Below, piece by piece: positions 54,701 to 60,700 of a stretch of 64,000 bases of DNA. A model generated the notes under the pieces. It was not told where the DNA came from and did not search any database. It saw only the letters and a program-made list of their open reading frames with translations. The number at the start of each line of letters is the position of its first letter. The stretch's first letter is position 1. The position numbers were made by a program, and so were the translations under genes. The stretch covers positions 49,154,266 through 49,218,265 of the forward strand of contig NC_134279.1 in assembly GCF_949628215.1 (NCBI RefSeq), written 5' to 3'. Origin of the DNA: Phalacrocorax aristotelis (taxonomy: Eukaryota; Chordata; Aves; Suliformes; Phalacrocoracidae).

Positions 54701-57700
54701 TAAACAAAAATTTGTATTATCCAGAGATAATATAACTGCATTCCAGTTCTAAAATGTCTCTGGAGCAGTGTGGTAATTGCAAGCAAAAATGCACATTTAA
54801 TCAATGAAGAATATTCTATCCTTCATTCCCAAAGCATTATACACATATAAATTTTGCATAAAGCAAGATTAAACATTCTGCAGTAGAACAGCAACAGGTA
54901 AAATGTTGCTTTAAAGCATCTGAAGTATTATTTCCAGTGAAAAGACTCAATAGGCATAGCAATGACTGGAAGGGGTAATGGCTAGAAAGTTTTGGGTTGT
55001 GTGGGTTTTTTTTTGTTTGTTTGTTTGTTTTTTGTTTTCCACAAAAAAGCAACTCAATAGTTCGTATACTGCTACTTGCAGCCTGTGAATAACTTTTTCT
55101 ATTTCAGGCCAAAACAAAAACATAAGTACATTGATTTGCTTTGTAATGATATTCCTTCCTAGTGTGGCACTGGTCATCTCTAACATCATCTGTCACACAC
55201 CACTACTGTAGGCCTGGAATTTGTTTGTCCTTGTTTTGCATCATGCATTTGGCATTTAGATGCATGCAAAATTCTAACAGCCCCCACACCTACTGCTGCT
55301 GTATTTTTCAAAAAAGCTATTTAACTGAAGTCCTGAAAGTCAAATGCTTTAGAGATGTTAATGGCCTGAGGCCTGCAAATGCCTTCTAGTTTAAAGTCAG
55401 ATTCAATACACTGCTTTTACACAATAAGATTTTCATTTCTTGTCCCCCTCCCCAATGTTTTGAAAATGTCATTTCCTTTTTCAAATTAAATGTAAAATTA
55501 CTTAATCTGCTGTTAATCAAGGTCTGTTAGATGAATGTTTACTGCATTTCTAATGCTCACAGCAATTATTTTGTAAGCTAAAAGCTGTGTACAGCATATT
55601 GTTCCTAATGCATGCACTCAGTATTCAGACTTTCTTTGGCCTGTCACTCCATTTCAACTGTTTATCAGCTTATAGAAGAATCCAACACCACATCAACACT
55701 CAAACTTTAATCACCATTACTTCAGCAGTGAGTAATGGAATTTACACACTGGCAGCCATAAATCACACCTTCAACTTTGATTTCACATCAACATTTTTAA
55801 TTTCCCTGAAGTCAAGCCTCATCTGAAATGCATCTTCTTAACGATAGTCCTGAGGGCTGTCTTAACAGATCAGTCCATTTGGGTGGGCCAGGAGTTATGG
55901 GGGAGATAAGAGAATCGGTAGTCTGTTCATGCACGAACAGTTGCAGAGTTTGAACTAATCCATGCTCCTCAATCTATATACCACAGCAACAGCATAACTT
56001 GTGTTTATCCCACAAGCTGGGGAAAAAGGAAGGCAATGCAAAGGAAGTCTTTGTGCTCGCTTGTAACAGAAACCACAACCTCTGCTCCTGCCAACTCTAG
56101 CTGAGAGAGGAAAGACACGAAAGAACATCATACAAAAAGCAATCACAGCAATAAGAGACGATATATTTGAGACTACTATTCCAATTCTTCTGCAGAAGAC
56201 TGCTGTGGTAATTGTTTACAACATTCACTCAGCTTTACAAAATGCTAAAATAACAAATTCATTTAAAGAAATTGGACAAAAGCTACACTGTGAACTTCCA
56301 AGAAGAACTAAATGAGTCGCATAGCCCCGAGGAAGAGAAAGAGTGAGGGTTAAAGTATTTTTGTGACCTTCCAATTCTTGCTTGTTTCAGAAGACAAAGC
56401 AGATTATGGTTCAACTGTGACAGCTCAGGGCGCCTGCATAAATTCAGCTACACAAGCAGCTGCACTGGACAGAATACCTGCAGTCATCAAGACCACATAT
56501 TCAGCCTTTACTAGTCCCCAGGCTACCTCAGCACACTCTGCATGGTAGCATTTTTGACTGCATTCTTGGGAGGGGAGGGAAGTGTGTGCAGAAAGCCTCT
56601 TGTTGTCTTTCTGACTTTCCTGGCAAAAGGAATTATCTTTTAGCTGGATTTGGGTTTCTTCTGATTTTGTTTTTTCCAAACTACTTTATGCCTTTTATCC
56701 AGCATTCTGTATAGGTAGAAATGAATGCTCAGTATTTTTACTACAGCAAGGCAATATATTTACAAGAGGATTCTCCAAACGTTTTATGGTCATTATCAGC
56801 ACCAGCAATGGCACCATGGCTATGACAGCAGCAAGTTCTGACTGGGGGATGTGTTACTGTGTTTGGAGATTCATGGTCTAGAATATCACTCACAATTGTC
56901 ACCATTAAAGGAAAAGGCAGCTCTCAAAGGAAACTGCTAAACTGGCAATCTTCTACTATTGAATTTAGTCTATTTGACCTAATAAGCCTCCAGACATGCA
57001 GTCAGCTCAATAAAGATTCTGTTTTAAATCCTAAACATTGATAAGAAACATCTTCTCTCTGGCCAAAAGGAGGAAGACAACATAGAAGACATTAGAAAAG
57101 ATGACAGAAAAACATATAGCAGACTATATGCATAGTAACAGACAATCTTCCACCTGGACCACCAAACAACATGACTCTATGAATATTGGAGTCCCCTTCT
57201 ATTTTAGACAGAGTCCCTAACTTATATAAACCATATTCACTGTCCAGGATTAAAAAAAAGGTGGTAAGGAGAAAATGCAACACCCTCCTGACCCCCCAGC
57301 TACAAACTGCTTCTTCTATAACTGCTTCATTAGAAAGTCCATTACCTGTGTGCTGATAGATCTGGTTCCATCTGTTGCCTCTACCGTCAAGTTGTAATTT
57401 GATTTCTGTTCTGCATCAAGAGGTCTAGCAACAATGATAGTTCCAGTGCCCTTGTCCACATCAAATCGACTGTCATAGTTGCCACCTTGTTCAGGAAATT
57501 GGGAGAGGGAGAAGTTCATAAAACACAGCTCTGTTGCATTATTTTCATGTATGATCATGTTCTGTCTTCAGATGCTTGATGAAGGTGGAACTACATACAC
57601 ATATACTTATATATGCACACTTATTTTAAACCCTTCGGGTTTTTTTTCCTGGTAATGTGATATGCTGCTACTTACAGATGTTTAAAACTGATTAGCTTTG

Positions 57701-60700
57701 GACAAAGCTGATTTGTCTGGCTCACGGAAAGTTAGCAGGTAGATTCTTAGCTTTCCTCTACTTTTTTTTTTTTAACCAGAGTGCAAAGATTCCAGGTAGC
57801 AGAAAACTGAGAATTACTAGTGTGATAGTTTATTCTGTGAAGAGAGTCAGGCTAATTAGGGAAAAATATACTTTTTAATCAAAATAAATTAAAACCCCAA
57901 ATCAGAAATACTGTCAAATTTGTGTCCTTTGGATCACTGTACAAATTACTATCCTCATATATACTACAGATAAGGTCAAAAAAGCTACAGTACCTCCAAA
58001 GGATTCTCATCTCGATGAGTATCTAAAGAACTCACTATCTAACTCATACTGAGATAAGCAGGGCTCAGATGAGCACTGAATGTTTAAATGCCCAATGTCT
58101 AAATATAAGCCAAGCTCCTTTTCTGAAGCAAATTATCTTAACTTCCCTTGTGAAATATAGTTAAATAACCATGTAGATCAATAGCTACACTTAGGCATTT
58201 AAACATTTAATTGATCATCATCGTGCCACCCCGAGCAGACTGTCATGAGAATACAATGTCCATTAAAACCAAATATTGTTAGCAGTGATAAATACTGCCA
58301 TTTAACTACAATTGCTTTGGAGCTTTCAATAAACTGCCTAAAATGGAGGAATCAATTTTTATTTTGGTCAAGCCAGCGCTAGACATGGAAAACCAATTTC
58401 TCCTAATTATATGCATGTGTTTTTCTAATTATATTTACAAGGATAGCATTCAGGTATCATGAGTGCTTTTTTTTTTTTTTTTTTTAAATGAGTTTTTACA
58501 TGTTATGATTTGTAAATCACTGAATGCGTTTTATGAAAAGCCATGGCTACAGGTGAGAGGGTAAAGTTCCAAAGGTTGCAAATTCATATTTAATCAAAGA
58601 AAGAACAGTAAATACTGAAGTGGTCCCCCATTCACATGAAAAAAGGATTTTACGTTCAGAAGGTTCCATTGCATGACAGACATATCAGTTTAGGAAAGAT
58701 GGGCTGGATTCTGCTTCACTGGATTTAAGACATTTGATAATGACAAAAATAATGTAATTTTTCTAGTTTTGTTGAAGGCAACTCCTCTTACTGGGGCAGC
58801 AGCAGTTTCTGAATCACGTGAATGGATATAAGCTGGACAGCATGAAAGGCAGCTTCTTTTTTTTTTAACAGGTGTACATGAAATTTTTTTTAATGGGCTT
58901 TGTGCAAGATGTCAGCTTCAGAAAGTGAGTTTCTAACTTTTCTTTTAGCTGGCATGCAACACCATTTTCTCAGATGAAGAGGAGAGGAGAATTTAATGTC
59001 TCAATGAAGTTATCTCCATTTTAAGGGAAGAGTAGGGTGAACGGGTATCTGTTCATTCAGTTTCCCTGATACAAGGACAAGCTCTCTAACCGATTTTTTT
59101 TCCTTCCTTACCAGGTGATATCTGGCAATCCGCTGAAGCAGAACTCAACCCAAACTTCTGCATCTGGTACACTGAAAGTGTAACAGCAACAGTTTTGGCC
59201 AAAGCCAAAGCTGGATGCTCTGAATTGATGCTGTATAAATGTAATGATGACAAAACAAAACAAAAACGAACCTGTCACAAATGCAACTGTGAGCACTTTG
59301 ATTTCCGAAGGGTTAATAAAATAAATATTTTATAAATGTACGCTTTCATTTCAGATCTCATAATCTGGTAATAAATTATGTGATCTCAGCAGATACCTTC
59401 TGCTGTACAGTTCAGGTCACAAGCCATCTGAAAGATGTAAAATACTTCACTAGCAAGCTTGTCTCCTGGCTCAGCCAAAAAGAAAGAAAGCATGGAAAGC
59501 AAGCACAGAACACAAAGGAAAGCTGTCAATCAAATTAATTCATGCTATTAGATACAGTAAAAGAGGGCAGTAAAGCAACCACCTGTAAGAGTAGCCGATA
59601 ACTTCACAACATGATCCCATATCAAACTTTCCAACACACTTTTACCACGAAAACAGTTAAAATAAAACGGTTTATTTTACAGTGTCTGGACAGGTTCTGC
59701 TCTTTCCCATTGGAGTTTTCTATATATCTTTCTAAAAATAGCAGGAAAAGATCACCTATTTTTTGTTTTAAGCATACATTAAAAATTATGTAAATGTCCA
59801 AACTGTGCTGCTGCATGCTTAGGAGGAGCAAACAATACTATCATCAGAATTCTATTCAGGTGCCCATACTGTTCAGAGTGCACAGCAGTTGAAGCAAACT
59901 GAAAAAAAAAAAAAACCCACAAAAAAAAAAACCACCAACAGAAAAATACATCCCCAATCTAATTAACAAATTTTGCTACTTAAAGACCCCAGGAAACACC
60001 ATTGGTGTACCCTGTTGAAACACGCTAGACCTCTGAGGCATCTTCTATCTACTCCCTTTCATCTCCATGAATCACTCACCTTTTCCTGACAATATCCCTT
60101 TCTTAACCTTTCCTTTAATGGACTCTTTTTGGTCTATAGATGGTCTACTGGGTAACTGAACTAGAGCACACAGAACCTTCTCCTCTCTTCTGCTCACTTA
60201 AGCTATTTTTATATTTTCTGGTTTTCTACTCCCATGTCTATGTGTGTGTTAAGTTTCAGAGAACGGTAAAAAAGCAGCCTCAGTTCCAAAATACCTCTAA
60301 TGCAGAGGGCTTTGGCCCTTTGAGAATGCAAGGAGATATCCTGAACTCTTTACTCCCTCTATACAATTGTAGTGGTCTCTAACCCCTTAGTTTGGCTACA
60401 TACAAACACTTTTTATTTAGCTACAGTCTATTTGGATAGGAAGTAATTTTTTTTTTCCCAGAATACATTAGAAATAACCATTTAAGAAAAATCTAAATCA
60501 TGTAAATATTTAATATATAAGAAATTATTATAAGTATCATCACAGTTTCTTCACACATGAAGCATGCATTTAGAGAAGAGTTGTGTCTCTTTTCATGTGC
60601 TTGAAAGTTTTCCGATAATACCCGCAGGTATTGGCATTTATATATTCCTACTACATGTATCAATTTTACAAACTTTGTTTTTAACTGTTGCTGTTACCAG

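Larger units (their letters stand above)
48759..57345 (-). other. FAT1: Largest FAT1 intron in the window (8.6 kb)
   Basis: It holds the sense-oriented solo LTR (52291-52925), the CR1 remnant (about 53490-53888), the alternating purine-pyrimidine tract at 51014 and the T-rich tract at 55006. The remaining sequence is not recognisable as exon, RNA gene or repeat. Confidence 0.75.
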